From: Azorinus chamasolen
Taxonomy: Eukaryota; Mollusca; Bivalvia; Cardiida; Solecurtidae
Assembly (NCBI GenBank): GCA_963576725.1
Contig: OY755241.1
Location: forward strand, 60,199,071-60,263,070
Length of the DNA stretch: 64,000 nucleotides
Reading direction: 5' to 3'
The position numbers and the translations under genes were made by a program. Under the pieces are notes generated by a model. It worked only from the letters and a program-made list of their open reading frames with translations, did not search any database and was not told the origin of the DNA. Positions 20,559 through 30,928 of the stretch are shown piece by piece; position 1 is the stretch's first letter; the number at the start of each line of letters is the position of its first letter.

Positions 20559-22262
20559 TTCCCACAGTGTGGACACAAATACTTGTCGTTTCTTCTGAGA
20601 ACACGCACACTGGAGCACGTTTGCAAGTGGGTCCAGTGTGCAAACATATCACATTGACCTCAGTTAACCATTGAAAGAAATACACTTCCAGCTAATAGTT
20701 CTGGCCCCCATCTTTTGCATATACAACATTTTTCTTCTTTTATTTCAGAGTCTGAGTCCGATAGAGAATCCTCAACGACTTCCTTTGGAAGTCGAACTGA
20801 TGTAGATGTTCCAGATGTGCTTGGCTGTGGATCTGGCTCCGCATTCGGCTTCTGCTCTTTCTTTGGATGTTTGCTTTCATTTTGTGCTGTTAGTATTTCT
20901 TGTATGGGCTGCTTATGCAGGCTGCCTAACAGGAAAGGTGGCACAACTTTGTTCTTTGTTTTTTGCACAGCCTTTGTGACGGTTCTTAAGTTAAAAAAGT
21001 CCTCAGCCTTCTTCAAACTATCATGTTCATTAACTTTAGTTTGCTCAACATTCACTTCTGCTTCCTTATTTCCTGCTGCTGCTTCATTTTCTGGCGGATA
21101 TATAGTGGAAGGGGCTATCTGAGAATTGCTCATGACATTTGATTTAAAATGATGAATTCCAGTTCTTTTGAATGCAGATATGAGATTTCCGCCGACAATG
21201 ATTTGAGGTATGGCTTGTTGGTGAGCATGGCTATTTGGTATTTTGTTATGTTATCTCCAGGATTTCTTATCATAAAGTTTTGACATTCTGTATAGTACAT
21301 AGATTTGAATGGTCCGAAGACTCGAACATCCAATGACTGGGTTAGGGGGCTTGAGTGAGGCATTTTGTTCCGCCCAGTCTGTGAGTGTTAATGATGTATG
21401 TGACCTGTGTCCATCGTACAGGATTAAGGTTTTCTTGTTTTCTTTCAGATGTGCATAAGGTGAGAAATGGGTCTTCAAGTAAAATTAAAAAAAACAGCTG
21501 TGTTTGACCAGCTTGTTTTTGAATCTCACCTGCAGACCCTGGACAAGCATCAATTAAAAAATCTTGGTTCCATCGTTGGCCAGGGAAGACAAAATATGGT
21601 GGAATAGAATTCCCAAAGGCATTGCCCGCAGCGATTATTGTCACAGTTTGACTTCTTTATGAAGTTGTTTTGTGGTACACTTGATTTGTCTTAAATCACC
21701 TTTGTAGGGACATGTTCAGAGTTTACTCCTGTCTCATCTATGTTAAAGATGCATTGCGGTTTGTCATGCAGCCCATGCATCGTCAGGATGTTGTCCAATT
21801 CAGTATAATACTTGTCAAGGGCTTTTCTTGAAGTGGATTTTGCCCGGGCAATGGACAACTTCTGGGATTTTTAAGGCATAGATCTGGCCATCTTTTCATG
21901 AAACCGTAAAACCAATTATCACTCAGTTTATCTTTTTCCTTGACGGTCTTCCCCAGTGATTTAGCGAAATCTAATGCTATATGCTGGATAGATGCCTTGC
22001 TGAACCCGAACCCAATTGAGGCCATGTATTTTACAAATTTCACAATTTTTTCTTCTGATGAATTGAAAATAGTGTCAAAACCTATCTTGATGTCAATGTC
22101 AACAAGTCCTAAATGCCGGTCTCTCAACGTAGACTCTGGAACAGCATATTGCATAGCTGCTCGGTAGACAGACATCCCATTTCTTGTGGCTTGATATGAC
22201 CTCTGTAAATTTTCTCTGTCATGCTGTAGCTTCCTTCTTTTTGTTGGAGGCGTATCCTTAAA
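20559..22262 (-). pseudogene. pogo/Tigger-type transposase pseudogene
   Basis: On the minus strand, from 22262 down, the order is: a basic start (TPPTKRRKLQ); a pogo-type HTH (YRAAMQYAVPESTLRDR); a CENP-B-type HTH ending LSDNWFYGFMKRWPDL (to about 21870); NIDETGVNSEH (first catalytic D, about 21736); GNAFGNSIPPYFVFPGQRW (about 21644-21555); LILYDGHRSH (second D, about 21412); TQSLDVRVFGPFKS (third acidic residue, D, about 21335); a Ser/Pro-rich tail; and a PHD-like zinc cluster (CCICKRWGPE near 20745, CPHCGK near 20570) in the last ~65 residues. At least four frameshifts or stops separate these parts, so it is dead. No start Met or inverted repeats were identified. Confidence 0.75.
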
Positions 22263-23582
22263 ATAGAAATGGTAAAAAGATATGGAGCGATTTTATCTCA
22301 AATATATCAGTTTTTAAGGTAAGACGTACAAAACTGACTCATACTCTTTATTATTATTATTTTCAATACAGCGAAAAGACGTGCTCCTCTTCAGCAAAAT
22401 GTCGTCAGCTCGTGAGAAAAAACACGTGATTTGTGAAATACACCAGTACCATGAAGCCAACGGTATCACCGAGTCCCACTATACTATGTATAGATTACAA
22501 CCTATGACCTACAGATTAAAGGTCCTGTACTCTATTACTACATACAAACTATACAAACTTAAATTGAAACTTTCAGTAATTATTGAAAATTCAAAGTGAA
22601 ATTATTTCTCAAGGTTCTAAAGAGTACCCACACCAAAGGTGTTGGTAAATTTGGTTGAGAACACATGTCTTCCAAATCAGGCACAGTGAAATTAAAAATC
22701 TGAGTGATAAGTGTATCACGCCTTTCATCACATTTGCCTTTATACATTACTGATGTAGTATCGGCGACAAGGGGATATAAACAGCAGACATGACAAAATA
22801 CGGTTTTGACTTTCGTCGTCTTCTCATAATCATTTGGAATCAGCAAACCAGTGTTGCTGCAAAGTTTGTTTACGCTTGTATTTATCATAGGTATTGTCCC
22901 TTTCATTCTTTGTTTTTCGCTTTTTGCCCTTGTCATCGGCTTCTTAGGGCTTTGAACCGTCTTTTACCGGTTATTGGGCCGTCCGATTTGGGTCTACTCT
23001 GATCGCAAATGCATTTCTAGGATGGAACGGGATATCAGACGCTGATCAGACGTTAGATTTGAGTCTACTTTGTTTGCACATGCGTGAATATTAATTCGCA
23101 AACCGACGTCCTGTTTGCACATATTATAATTAAACCCTTGTGATAAACCGCTGATTGCATGGCAGCTTACATTAATCAGTTTAAAGGTTATAGCTGCGTA
23201 TTGAAAATCATTAATCCAATTAATATAATATATAATATAATATCAAATTTACTGTTGACATGTTTGAGAACATAATTACTACTTATGATGCCAAAATAAA
23301 GCATATAAATGTGTACGTAAAAAGGTAAGTGATCACAGTATAAAGATTTCTAGTGCTATTTGCTATACCGAAATTTTCCAAATGTGCTATGCAGAAATTT
23401 CCAAATGTGCCAAATAAAATGTTTTTCTAGTGCTATTTGTTATGTCAAAATAGTGCTGTCAGTATGTGCTATAATCTTTGTAATTAACAAATATTTTCTT
23501 TAGAAAAAGTTGCAAATATAGTTGTTTTACCTGTTCTAGTTGAAAGTGTTGACTTTAAATTGTTGTACATAAATCACTTAAA
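22263..23582. other. No firm gene; hairpin-repeat copy and an unassigned frame
   Basis: A minus-strand frame at 22580-22936 (about 118 residues, with VFCHVCCLYPLVAD and DLEDMCSQPNLP) is the only notable open stretch, and I do not recognise it. Around 22976-23135 there are partial copies of the palindromic repeat found at 46603-46670 (ctgatcagacgttagatttg, gagtctactttgtttgc). The last 300 bp before 23583 would be the upstream region of the PHD/MULE element. Confidence 0.35.
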
Positions 23583-23765
23583 ATGGAGAAAATTCTATGC
23601 GGCACTTGTCGCGATAAGTGTACGGACGCTAGGGATGTTGCCTGTGATGAGTGTAACCGTTGGTTGCATTACACATGTGAAAATTCATCGGACCAAGAGT
23701 TTACTTTCCTGAAAAAGTCGACCCTTTCATATGTATGCACGTCTTGCTTGTTGTTCAAACGATAG
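23583..23765 (+). pseudogene. PHD finger at the N-terminus of the MULE-type composite
   Basis: ATG at 23583 opens 60 residues with a complete C4HC3 PHD pattern: C6-C9, C21-C24, H29-C32 and C52-C55, with the aromatic W27 before the His as in most PHD fingers. PHD fingers read histone tails, so a role in chromatin targeting of the transposase is plausible but inferred. The frame ends at 23763. The protein appears to continue after a frameshift (about 23735-23920) as a Lys/Glu-rich, probably coiled, linker leading to the vertnin-like domain. A single lesion in the linker could account for the break. Confidence 0.7.
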
Positions 23766-23914
23766 TGACTCATTCAGTTATGAAAAATCCTCGAAATGTC
23801 TGTCTGTAGGGATACAAAATAACGTGTTCGAAGAGACAGTAAAATTAGAGAAGATTTTCTTAAGAATTGAAAATGCTAGTGTTGGCAGTCAAAATTTGCA
23901 GTTTTTTGATAAGC

Positions 23915-24510
23915 AGATCAAGAATCAGACCGCATTGAAATTAATAGTGGCGACGGCAACTGTCTCTTCAATGCGTTATCGGTGGCCTATCAAACATTTG
24001 CTTCAGAAATTAGAGTTAAAACATTATATGAGATGTTGGGAAATGCCAATTTTTATGAACGTGTTCATTCAAAATCAGCAATTCCGGATGTCAGTCCGTC
24101 ATTCGCAGAAACCACTAAACAGTGTGCTCAGATGTCTGCGTATACCTGTGCTTGGACCATGCATGCTGCAAGCACAGTAATCCGCAGACCGATAAATTAT
24201 CCTGTCGTTAACGGCCCAGCCGATTTTAACATTAGAATTTTGAACACCACGTTCAATCCCCCGAAATTCACGGTCCAGGGAACGAAATTCACGGTCCAGG
24301 GAAAGTGTACAAATTTTATGGTCTGGTGATAATGGGATAGGCTCCTTTTGGAAACCAGACCATTTTGTGCCACTTATCCCTGAAAATTTAGTTAGTGATC
24401 CAATCATTCTTGATAAAATTGAGGCTTTTGAGACTTTTCCAGAAAATACTTCTACCCCTGGTAAATCGTGATCCCATAGTGCTGAGTCCCACGAATTCCT
24501 AGAATCCATG
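23915..24510 (+). pseudogene. Vertnin/OTU-like domain of the MULE-type composite
   Basis: From about 23925: SGDGNCLFNALSVAYQ (OTU-type DGNC box), then IRVKTLYEMLGNANFYERV, a spacer, and AYTCAWTMHAASTVIRRPI followed by YPVVNGP. After a 21 bp tandem duplication (about 24262-24303) and a one-base shift comes QILWSGDNGIGSFWKPDHF with VPLIP. This succession (DGN-C/L, R-x-x-T-x-x-E-M-L, a Trp/His helix, R-x-I-x-S-x-YP, and a W-x-G strand before a final H/YFxPLV strand) follows the N-terminal domain of vertnin, from memory of that family. An in-frame TGA lies at 24470; the same frame then runs to the LINE insertion point and continues beyond it at 28795. Confidence 0.6.
24498..24510 (+). repeat. Left target-site duplication of LINE A
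   Basis: cctagaatccatg here and cctagactccacg at 28795-28807, 11 of 13 identical, flank the LINE-A insertion. Confidence 0.6.
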
Positions 24511-24839
24511 TGCCAATATCTGGTATACCTACTGCTAGTGGTAGTACTTCTACTACTTCTATTACTGGTTGTACTGGTAGTACTACTACTTCTACTACTG
24601 GTAGTACGGAGACGCCGGGGAAGCCCGCGTCTAAAAAGAACACTCAGAAAGGGCAGAAAGATTCTGCCTCGCAGCCTGTTGGTCGGCCCAGCAAACCTGC
24701 CGACCACAACAAAGAGAAATGGCCTGGGAGGGCGTCTGGTTTGGCTGACCCTAATCGGATGGACTGTGATGAAAGCATTCAGTCTGATAAGGAAGGTCGG
24801 GCCAGATCTCGCTCCCCCATACTTCCTCCAAATACTTAG
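24511..24839 (+). pseudogene. LINE A ORF1, C-terminal end
   Basis: The frame is open back to a stop at 24483 and has no start of its own. It encodes a Ser/Thr/Gly-rich run (TASGSTSTTS..., built from a tandem act/agt trinucleotide stretch at 24535-24605), then a Lys/Pro-rich tail ending RSRSPILPPNT. The corresponding tail of LINE B ORF1 is also Ser/Lys-rich after the zinc knuckles, but the two are not clearly alignable. The zinc knuckles themselves are lost to 5' truncation. The overlapping Leu/Val-rich frame is an artefact of the same trinucleotide run. Confidence 0.5.
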
Positions 24840-24877
24840 ATATAATTAAATGCTATATCTTTGTATATGTTTTAAAT

Positions 24878-26774
24878 TTGGATAGGAAAATTATTCAATG
24901 GAACAGTCGAGGTCTTAAGGTAAATTATAATGAAATTCTTTCGCTTTTATCTTCCTATAAACCAGCAGTTCTTAGCCTTCAAGAAACATATCTTAAAACA
25001 TCAGATAATATTAGTTTAAACGGTTACGCTCTTTACAATTTTATTAACAAACATTTGGGCAGGGCCTCAGGAGGATGTTCTTTGGCAATTAATAATAAAT
25101 TACCCCATAGCTCTGTTACTCTAAATTTAGCGCTGCAGGCAGTTGCTGTTCGTGTAACTCTTGACAAAGATTTTACTATATGTTCAATTCATCTCCCCCC
25201 AAATGATGTTGTCGATATATTAGAATTGGAAAACTTAATTGGTCAGTTACCAGAACCATTTATTCTTCAAGGTGACTTAAATGGGCATAATCCTTTGTGG
25301 GGTTGTTCTGATCTCAATAACAGAGGGAAAATTATAGAAGATTTTATAACTAGAAATGATATATGCTTACACAATGATAAATCTTCCATTTATCTACACC
25401 CTGCCACTGGACATTATTCTTCTCTTGATATTGCAATGAGCAGCCCATCGATATTTATTGACTATACTTTTAAAGTTCTATGTGTTAGTGATCATTTACC
25501 TGATACATCAGCTTTTACATCTGAATCTGTTCCTCATTGGAAATTTTCGAAAGCCAATTGGGAATTGTTTAATTTTAAATGCCACTCAAAACTTGTAACA
25601 GAACTGTTTGAAAATACTGAAGAGCCGATTGCAGAATTTTCTTCTGCTTTAATACAAATAGCAGAAGAATGTATACCAAAGACCTCGACTAATTTTAAAC
25701 GCGCAAGGCCATGGTTTAGTGATGATTGTAAAAAATGCTGTTAAAGAACGAAGGGCAGCAATTCGAAAATTTAATGTCCGTCCCACTCATGAAAATCTAG
25801 AGAGTGTTATTATATTTAGAGCAAAAGCACGTCGTACAACAGACAAACAAAAAAGAAGTCCTGGCAATCATGTATCAAAACTTAATTCTTGTACATCAGT
25901 TAAAAAGGTTTGGGTAATGGTATGGAAAATTAGCGGCAAAAATAAATCTTCAACAGTTTCTCATCTGAAGCAGAATAATGATACAATAACTGATAAAAAA
26001 GATATTGCTAACACTTTGGCTGAAACATTTTCTAAAATTTCATCGTCATCTCACTATTCAGAAACATTTCAATCATTTAAAAGAAAAGAAGAAAGATCGA
26101 AACTAAATTTCAAATCAAATAATGATGAAAATTATAACAAACCGTTCTCTTTATTAGAGCTTAGGGATTCTTTGAGCAAGTCAACTGATACTGTTACAGG
26201 ACCAGACGACATACATTATCAGCTTTTAAAACATTTACCCGATGTCTCTTTGCAAGCACTTTTATCAATTTTTAACCATATCTGGGATTCTGGTGTCCTT
26301 CCACCTTCATGGAAGGAGGCCATTGTTGTCCCTGTTGCAGAGCCAGGTAAGGATGCATCTAATCCTACTAATTATCGCCCTATCGCTCTTACTAGTTGTG
26401 TCTGTAAGACACTTGAAAGAATGATTAATGCACGTCTTGTTTGGTTTCTGGAATCCAACAATCTTATAACTAACTTTCAATGTGGTTTTAGAAATCAACG
26501 CAGTACAAACGATCATCTTGTCCGTTTAGAATCATTTATTCGTGATGCTTTTATTAAAAAAGAACATCTTGTTGCAGTATTTTTTGATATGGAGAAAGCC
26601 TACGATACAACATGGAAGTATGGAATTATGAAAGACCTGAAAGATCTAGGTCTGAAAGGTAGACTACCTACTTTTATTGCAGATTTCCTTTCTGACAGAA
26701 ATTTTAAAGTGCGAGTTGGGTCGACACTCTCCGACACGCAACAGCAGGAGGGCGTCCCTCAAGGAAGCATTTAA
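24878..26774 (+). pseudogene. LINE A ORF2: endonuclease and RT up to motif B
   Basis: APE-type endonuclease: IIQWNSRGLKVNYNEI, LQETYL (catalytic E), LQGDLNGHNPLWG (D and N) and VSDHLP (SDH). A frameshift in an A run near 25735 moves to the frame at 25719-26774, which carries the RT: WKEAIVVPVAEPGKD, NYRPIALTSCVCKTLERMI, AVFFDMEKAYDT (motif A D) and EGVPQGSI. Reading stops at 26772 where LINE B has Leu (TTG to TAA), with an adjacent indel. Compared with LINE B the first ~630 residues align end to end. There is no ATG at the ORF2 start (ttggatagg where LINE B has an ATG codon). Confidence 0.8.
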
Positions 26775-26787
26775 TCAGTAACTTTAT

Positions 26788-27654
26788 TTGGTTTTAAAAA
26801 TTAATAATATTGTCAAATGTTTAAATTCAGGTGTTGACTGTTCTTTGTTTGTAGATGATTTTTTAATATGTTATCGTTCAAAAAATATGCATACTATTGA
26901 AAGACAACTTCAACACTGTCCCAACAAACTTAAAACATGGAATAATGAGAATGGCTTTAAATTTTCAACGTCAAAAACGCAATGTGTTCATTTCTGTCAG
27001 TTAAGAAATTGTCACCAAGACCCCATTTTAAATCTTAATAATATTCAAATCACTGTGGTTGATCAAGCCAAATTTTTAGGACTTATATTTGACAAAAAGT
27101 AAACATTTATACCTCATATTAAGCATTTGAAAACAAAATGTCTTAACTCTCTTAATCTTCGTCGAGATTTAGCTCACACTGACTGGGGAGTTGATCGGAA
27201 AGTGCTGCTGCGCATTTACCGATCATTAATTCGTTCTAAACTGGACTATGGAAGCATTATATATGGATCAGCTAGAAAGTTTTACCTGAAGTTTCTTGAC
27301 CCCATTCACCATCAAGGACTACGTCTTTCCCTTGGTGCTTTTAAAACCTCACCAATCGAAAGTCTTTTAGTAGAAGCAAGTGAACCATCTTTATACATTC
27401 GAAGAGAGCAATTAGCTCTTAATTATGTCACTAAAGTGAAGGCAAATCCTACCAATCCTGCTAATGAAATAATTTTTGAACCCAAATATGAAATGCTTTA
27501 TGAAAGGAAACCTAATGCTATAAAGCCTATCGGTCTCCGTCTTAGATCGGCAATTAACGATGCAGGTCTGAGAATGGATTCTGTAAGGCAACATAAAGTT
27601 TCAAACATTGCGCCATTGACTATCAAACAACCTGTTTTCTTACATCTGGTTTAA
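26788..27654 (+). pseudogene. LINE A ORF2: RT motif C and connection
   Basis: In one frame: LFVDDFLICYRS (FVDD catalytic box), TWNNENGFKFSTSKTQCVHF, DQAKFLGLIFDKK, a stop at 27100 (Leu TTA to TAA relative to the copy at 61008), then DYGSIIYGSARKFYLKFLDP and HHQGLRLSLGAFKTSPIESL. This is the thumb and connection region shared with all other LINE copies here. The frame ends at 27652 just before the RNase H domain, where a one- or two-base change shifts the frame. Confidence 0.75.
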
Positions 27655-27659
27655 AAAAA

Positions 27660-28417
27660 AGTCTTCTACAAATGCTCTAGAATTTCAATCCGAATTTGAA
27701 GAACTTAAATCACAGTATCCTGACCATATTCCCATATGCACTGATGGTTCTAAAGATGAAAATAAAGTCGGTTGTGCATCTGTCATTAAATTTCATACCT
27801 CTAAAGTAAGACTACCTGACAAATCCTCCATATTTACAGCTGAAGTCCAATCCTCCATATTTACAGCTGAAGTCCAAACAATTGACCTTGCCCTTCGATT
27901 CATATCGGTGCACAATATGAACAAATACATAATTTTTTCAGACTCGCTCTCTGTTCTTCAAACGTTGAACAACAGAAATATGAATAACCCATTACTTCAG
28001 CAAATTCTTCTTAAACACCATAAATTATCTTTGTCAAACGATATTGTTTTCTGTTGGCTACCTATTCATGTTGGAATTCGTGGAAATGAAGAGACAGATA
28101 AAACGGCCAAGTCATCCCTGAATCTGAATGAGGCAGTTTTCAAAATACCATATACTGATTTTAAACCATTGATTAAACAGCATACATGTTCCAAATGGCA
28201 GGTTTCTTGGGACAGCAATAATAACAATAAACTTCATGCCATCAAACCAACCATTGGTGATTCTCTTTTAAATTATAGAGCTGTACGAAGAGATGAGGTG
28301 GTCCTAGCTCGCTGTCGCATCGGACACTCTCATATTACTCATTCGTATTTACTAAATTGCGAAATTCAACCAGAATGTGTCTTCTGTCAAGAGCCATACA
28401 CAGTAGAATATTTTTGA
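27660..28417 (+). pseudogene. LINE A ORF2: RNase H domain
   Basis: Continuing in other frames: CTDGSKDENKVG (first Asp), SSIFTAEVQTIDLALRFI (Glu), YIIFSDSLSVLQTL (Asp) and FCWLPIHVGIRGNEETDKTAKSS (His/Asp). This is the complete DEDD set of a cellular-type RNase H1 fold. A 27 bp in-frame tandem duplication (27824-27877) repeats the SSIFTAEVQ strand. The domain ends with CRIGHSHITHSYLL and CVFCQEPYTVE, a zinc-binding-like CxxC found in all copies. A stop truncates it at 28415 compared with LINE C. Confidence 0.8.
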
Positions 28418-28794
28418 ATTGAATGTATTGACTTTTCTATAATAAGACGTAAATACTTTTCTGTTGATTCTTTGCATCAGTTATTTAATACAGTTCCCTA
28501 TGAGAATATAATTTCGTTTTTGAAAGAGACTGGTCTTTATTCTAAAATATAAATCTGTTTAACCCGTTCTATTATATTATTTCTGTTTTCCTTTCTACAT
28601 TTTCACCTCCGTATATTTTAATGATTATTTCTGTATTCCTTTCTACATTTTCACCTCCGTATATTTTAATGATTTACAGACTCGTTGATCGAGATTTTTT
28701 ATTGTTTTTTATCATTTCATCATAATTTTCGTCATTGGCGCTATATGACCTATTTAGTGTCGCGGTGCCGTAAAACCCAACTCACTCGCTCACT
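28418..28794 (+). other. LINE A 3' UTR and short-repeat tail
   Basis: It carries ttcgtttttgaaagagactg, a 41 bp tandem duplication (tctgtattcctttctacatt, at about 28581-28668), the conserved block attggcgctatatgacc, cggtgccgtaaaaccc, and an ACTC-type tail ending at 28794. The conserved block is shared with the SINE and all A-type tails. Confidence 0.75.
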
Positions 28795-29230
28795 CCTAGA
28801 CTCCACGCTTCAGGATATGGAGGACACTATTAATTATTCTGAACGTTCCTTAATCTGTAAACAAGAAATTATCTCTGATGTGGAAACTCCTTCGATTGAT
28901 ACAACAATCAGTCCAAGTGAGATAACAAATTTATCAATGCAGGTTGAGCATCCATTCGAAAATCCACCTGAGAATTCAATTTATGGCTTTATGAATATAG
29001 ATAAGGCATTTGAATATGCATGTACGCTTAGCCCGGTTGGTTGTTCTATTCCTTGTGGTGTTAAGGAAAATGTACATTTTGTACTCGACGACACTGTGAA
29101 CACAGAACGTCGAGCAAACAAAAAATGCAGTGAGTACACCGATGACTGTGGTGCGTGGCAACAGGGAAAACATTCTTCAAAGGCCACATACTTTTTGAAA
29201 GGACCGAATAATACACTTATCTTTATTCAG

Positions 29231-29311
<81 letters not shown>

Positions 29312-29488
29312 GGGGGGGGGTTATATGGGAAACGGGTTAAGAAAACGTTCGTCCCTTTTGATCCACAGCCAAATCCTGCCTCAGTAGTTATTGCTAGACG
29401 TAATTATTTAACATTAACACGTAATCCTGAGTATAAGAAACGGGTAACACGCTTTGTGTGTGAGCCTCCAATTTCAACTAATAGTTGA
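28795..29488 (+). pseudogene. MULE composite: linker and FLYWCH-like region
   Basis: Downstream of the LINE the interrupted protein continues in frame (LLDSTLQDMEDTINYSERSL). An acidic linker follows, then YGFMNIDKAFEYACTLSPVG, DDCGAWQQGKHSSKATYFL, a dinucleotide-repeat insertion, LYGKRVKKTFVPFDPQPNPA and RRNYLTLTRNPEYKKRVTRF. A conserved D-C-G-x-W block followed by strands before a MULE transposase resembles the FLYWCH-like or DNA-binding modules that precede MULE domains in animals; this assignment is tentative. The frame ends at 29486, and a frameshift leads to the transposase core. Confidence 0.5.
29232..29320 (+). repeat. (TG)n and poly-G microsatellite inside coding sequence
   Basis: A long TG run (about 29232-29308) followed by about 12 G lies in frame within the MULE composite, encoding an alternating Cys/Val run and Gly residues between two conserved blocks. 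It must be an expansion after loss of function, or a tolerated insertion. Confidence 0.9.
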
Positions 29489-30584
29489 ATACGTTGGCGA
29501 ATATACTTAGAACGCTTTGCACGGAAATGCCAAAAACACAAAAGCCCCTTACAGGGCTATGAAACCCGATCAGAAATTGATAGTTAGAGAAGGTTTTAAA
29601 AATGGTAAGTCCTCAAAGGTTATCAGGCGGGAGGTTAACACTGCATTTCTAGGCGATATAATTGACATAAAGGTCGTAGAAAATGCTAAGCATTATCATA
29701 AAAAAAGTAGACCTGACCAGTCTAACAGGGTTAATGTTGCTGACGACGTATTGGCTGCACTTAACATGTACGCCGGCGGCGACAAGTTCATTCAGGAAGT
29801 CATCACAACAACCCCAGATAAACCCCCAAGTTTGATTCTTTATACTGATACCCAAATTAATATTCTCAAGTCTGCCATAATGTCTGGAAGTGTAATTGGG
29901 ATTGACCGAACGTTCAATTTGAGTTCTTGTTACGTGACGGCTTTGTGTTTCTCAAACGATAATTTGATAAACAAAAAGACGAGACAACCACCTGTTATGT
30001 TAGGCCCTATTCTCCTGCACTGGGACGGAAGCTTTAATTCATACCACAAGCATACGTTGCACTTGCAAGGCAAACTGAGAGACGTAGATCAGTCCAACCT
30101 GATATTCGGGTCTGATGAAGAGTATGCTTCGATTGAGGCAATCTCTGTATCATTTCCGAAAGCAACTAGGGTATTATGTGCAAAGCACCTGAAAGACAAT
30201 GCTGTTGAGAACCTACGGAAACATTAGGCTCAGTCTGAAGTTTCCGTGGTCATTAACAGATTGTTTGGATCTGATGGTATTTTAAGCTCCAAAGATCAGA
30301 TAACCTTTGATGAGTTTAAAAGTGAGATCATTGAAGACTGTGACGTTCCATATCTGCCAAAAAGGTTAATGCCGAATAAGGAACGGCATGTGTTCCGTCC
30401 TCGTCTGCAGCATCCGTGGTTACCATGTCTATGGTACCACGGCAACGAGTCGTACAATAACGTTATTAAACGCAGTACTAACTGGGTCTTGCAGAAACTC
30501 CCCGATCTGGTTAGTTGTTTGTACGAACTGGAGCAGGATCAAACACGTGACCTTCGAGGGGCTCTACATGATACTGGATAATTT
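29489..30584 (+). pseudogene. MULE-family transposase core
   Basis: One frame from 29517 with a single TAG at 30225. KAPYRAMKPDQKLIVREGF starts it, followed by a helical DNA-binding part. The MULE RNase H-like core has IGIDRTFNLSSCYVTAL (D130), then PVMLGPILLHWDGSFNSYH, IFGSDEEYASIEAI (D200), FPKATRVLCAKHLKDN (the C-x3-H-L-x-D-N block typical of MULEs), and LWYHGNESYNNVIKRSTNWV (E311 as candidate third acidic residue). It ends near 30582 and continues, shifted, into a Cys-rich C-terminus. It would excise and insert DNA by the cut-and-paste route. Only a few lesions are present, suggesting moderate age. Confidence 0.75.
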
Positions 30585-30699
30585 GAACTTTCCAGCCAGG
30601 CTTCAGTGCTCAAAGTCTCTCATGAGACTTAGACACAGCTTAACCCTGAGCAATGGTCAAAAAGGCTCACGAGACTTGAATTTCAAGAATTCTAAAACC

Positions 30700-30928
30700 T
30701 CGAACCTTCAAACCGCATCAAACAGACCCTTAACGATTCCGCAAGATGCGCGTTTTGCTGGAAAGCCTGGGTCCCGGAAGCGCGTGAAAAGTTCACTGAT
30801 TTGTTTTGGAATGATGGTGTATGTAAATACTGTATAGAATGTACTCTGGCTCAAGATAGTTGTTATCTTCATTTCTCCGAAAAAATAAGTAGGAAACTGA
30901 GGCTTCTTATTTTACATACGCCGTGAAT
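30700..30928 (+). pseudogene. MULE composite: C-terminal Cys cluster
   Basis: A frame different from the core encodes ARCAFCWKAWVPEAREKF, then DLFWNDGVCKYCIECTLAQDS, ending at a TGA in acatacgccgtga near 30926. The spacing CxxC ... CxxCxxC suggests a zinc-binding module closing the transposase. A similar position is held by zinc clusters in other large transposases, but I do not recognise a named domain. The final coding bases are part of a block repeated twice more downstream. Confidence 0.5.

Larger units (their letters stand above)
24511..28794 (+). mobile_element. LINE A (I-group non-LTR), 5' truncated in ORF1
   Basis: It contains the C-terminal end of ORF1 (to 24839), ORF2 with APE-type endonuclease, RT and RNase H in broken frames (24878-28417), and a 3' UTR ending ggcgctatatgacc...gccgtaaaaccc with an ACTC-type tail. 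RNase H after the RT, CCHC-type ORF1 in relatives and a short-repeat tail place it in the I group (I/Nimb-like); the exact clade needs a tree. It is inserted within a PHD/MULE composite gene in the same orientation, flanked by a near-perfect 13 bp duplication. At least five stops or frameshifts make it inactive. Confidence 0.8.

Noticed and set aside
20715..21122. 135-residue plus-strand frame
   Set aside because: Antisense of the Ser/Pro-rich tail of the pogo-like transposase, which reads sensibly on the minus strand.
22381..22599. Plus-strand frame MSSAREKKHVICEIHQ as a small gene
   Set aside because: No conserved motif, low-complexity Tyr/Lys/Leu end, and no supporting signals.
24099..24707. 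202-residue Arg/Ser-rich minus-strand frame
   Set aside because: Antisense of the vertnin-like segment and of the LINE ORF1 repeat; it crosses the LINE insertion boundary, so it cannot be an old gene.
24508..24849. Leu/Val-rich membrane-like frame
   Set aside because: Alternate-frame reading of a trinucleotide run inside LINE A ORF1; the Ser/Thr frame fits the element.
23583..28556. PHD finger considered as part of the LINE
   Set aside because: The LINE is bounded by its own duplication and starts after the vertnin-like domain; PHD and vertnin parts connect in frame to the MULE half instead.
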